This document shows positions 42,640-43,414 of a stretch of DNA of 43,414 nt, in pieces (the stretch's first letter is position 1; each line of letters starts with the position of its first letter). The stretch covers positions 95,214 through 138,627 of the forward strand of contig CP070677.1 of assembly GCA_020352495.1 (NCBI GenBank), written 5' to 3'. The notes below the pieces were generated by a model. It had not been told where the DNA came from and did no database searches. It worked only from the letters and a program-made list of their open reading frames with translations. Both the position numbers and the translations under genes were made by a program. The DNA comes from Candidatus Latescibacterota bacterium (GTDB taxonomy: Bacteria > Krumholzibacteriota > Krumholzibacteriia > WVZY01).

Positions 42640-43414
42640 TCAATGTCCGTCCGGTTTGAGGATCACCCCGCGATTGCTTCTGCCATTCATTTTGATAGTC
42701 AATGGCGAGTCAAATCGCAGATGCCGGGAGTATTTTCGCTCGGTCCACGGAGTCTGTGCAGCCAACCACTTCCAATTTAGGAACTCATTCTTGAGATCCG
42801 AATTGACCGTAAAATACCCAATCCTAAATGAAATCAAGTTCTGAAAGAAATGTGTCCCCTGCGATGGCGTGACTCTCAGATCCTTGAATCCCGTCTCGAC
42901 CATCACCCTGGCGCCTGATATCTGATCCCACGTCACCGGGATCCCCAGCCACGGATCCGCTGAACCCCAGCGGCCCACGCCGATCAGGACATACGGCGTG
43001 TTTGTGGACAAGAGCTCTTGGTTAAACAACCCGATCTCCGTGGCGACATCCTTGCTGGCTGCCCGATCAAAGCGGTCGATGTCCACGTACACGAGATCCC
43101 TGATGTCCCCTACCACCCCGTCACCGAGGACCTGTTCGCTATGACAGATCATTCTAGCCTCGTCGGTGTCCTCGATGCTGAGTTCATCCCCTTCGTGGCT
43201 GATTACCATGGGTCGCAGTTGAAGAACACAAAACTCACGGCGTTCCGTGTTGGGCACCGATAGATTGGCGGCAAACTCGATCTCCACCGACGCGCTCATG
43301 CCGCGCGTGCCAAACTTGACGATCAATCGAAGAATCTCGTCCAGCGGGAATGTGCCATGTTTTAGTATCGGCGCGAACGAAACGAGACGGGTACCCGCCC
43401 TGGACACGCCATCA
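42640..43414 (-). CDS. PEP/pyruvate-binding domain protein, C-terminal part (runs off right edge)
   Basis: The frame is open to the right edge, so the N-terminus lies outside. About 258 residues are visible. The segment near the start (GVSRAGTRLVSFAPIL), CVLQLRPMV in the middle, and VLIGVGRWGSADPWLGIPV with WDQISGARVMVE later match the C-terminal region of PEP/pyruvate-binding proteins related to PEP synthase, of the kind found in Bacteroidetes-type genomes. The RPM and GRWGS motifs are most diagnostic. Whether the missing part has ATP-grasp residues cannot be seen. An internal GTG at 43407 is not a real start. The gene ends 265 bases before the M6 protease start on the same strand. Confidence 0.75.
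   Translation of the reverse strand, partial: DGVSRAGTRLVSFAPILKHGTFPLDEILRLIVKFGTRGMSASVEIEFAANLSVPNTERREFCVLQLRPMVISHEGDELSIEDTDEARMICHSEQVLGDGVVGDIRDLVYVDIDRFDRAASKDVATEIGLFNQELLSTNTPYVLIGVGRWGSADPWLGIPVTWDQISGARVMVETGFKDLRVTPSQGTHFFQNLISFRIGYFTVNSDLKNEFLNWKWLAAQTPWTERKYSRHLRFDSPLTIKMNGRSNRGVILKPDGH

Noticed and set aside
1..43414. CRISPR arrays, tRNA/rRNA genes, insertion sequences, prophage or integrative elements
   Set aside because: I looked for direct-repeat spacing, conserved tRNA arms, transposase motifs and attachment sites and saw none.

Overview
The window reads as a chromosomal segment of an uncultured Gram-negative bacterium, most likely of the wider FCB (Fibrobacteres-Chlorobi-Bacteroidetes) assemblage or a neighbouring candidate phylum. 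The basis is three large secreted proteases that end in the same FlgD-like Ig domain (an NPFNP motif, an SGIYF-type motif, then a basic KM-LL tail), a GEVED-domain secreted protein, and a Hanks-type kinase with a TPR tail. The sequence does not fix the phylum. I see no phage, IS element, CRISPR array, rRNA or tRNA.

Region by region. 1-3870: the first codons of a secreted protein leaving the left edge (minus strand), a secreted 6-bladed propeller protein, and a membrane protein with an embedded spermidine-synthase-like domain. 3905-7627 (minus): a Tat-signal AmrS-type radical SAM protein, a Tat-signal DUF362 protein and a cysteine-desulfurase-like PLP enzyme. 7784-10876 (minus): an aldolase/short-chain dehydrogenase fusion and an LsrF-like aldolase with its own promoter. 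11135-13091 (plus): a small secreted protein overlapping an M64 peptidase. 13131-18142 (minus): hemB, hemL, hemC and hemD, the steps from glutamate-1-semialdehyde to uroporphyrinogen III, followed by an Asp/Glu racemase-like protein. 18466-19758 (minus): a membrane SGNH hydrolase with a near-consensus promoter. 20189-21718 (plus): histidine ammonia-lyase carrying Ala-Cys-Gly in place of the usual Ala-Ser-Gly. 21866-30084 (minus): a 2464-residue modular subtilase preceded by a GEVED protein. 30085-31950: mostly non-coding, with a strong minus-strand promoter, a decayed paralogue fragment and a frameshifted gene. 31952-33667 (plus): SppA, followed by a terminator and a 109-bp inverted-repeat element. 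34029-37768 (minus): a Ser/Thr kinase-TPR protein and a DDAH-like hydrolase. 38001-39326 (plus): a phosphofructokinase with PPi-type determinants. 39493-42375 (minus): an M6 peptidase with the same C-terminal domain. 42640 to the right edge (minus): the C-terminal part of a PEP/pyruvate-binding protein.

Functional threads: extracellular proteolysis and protein export (S8, M6 and M64 peptidases, SppA, GEVED protein), amino-acid and arginine-derivative breakdown (HutH, DDAH-like, racemase-like), tetrapyrrole synthesis through the C5 pathway, and sugar-phosphate metabolism (PPi-type PFK, two aldolases). The best candidates for undescribed biology are the exported-looking AmrS/DUF362 pair, the HutH with a Cys in the MIO triad, the duplicated five-domain module of the giant subtilase, and the 109-bp element downstream of sppA. 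All promoter, terminator and duplication calls were made by eye.
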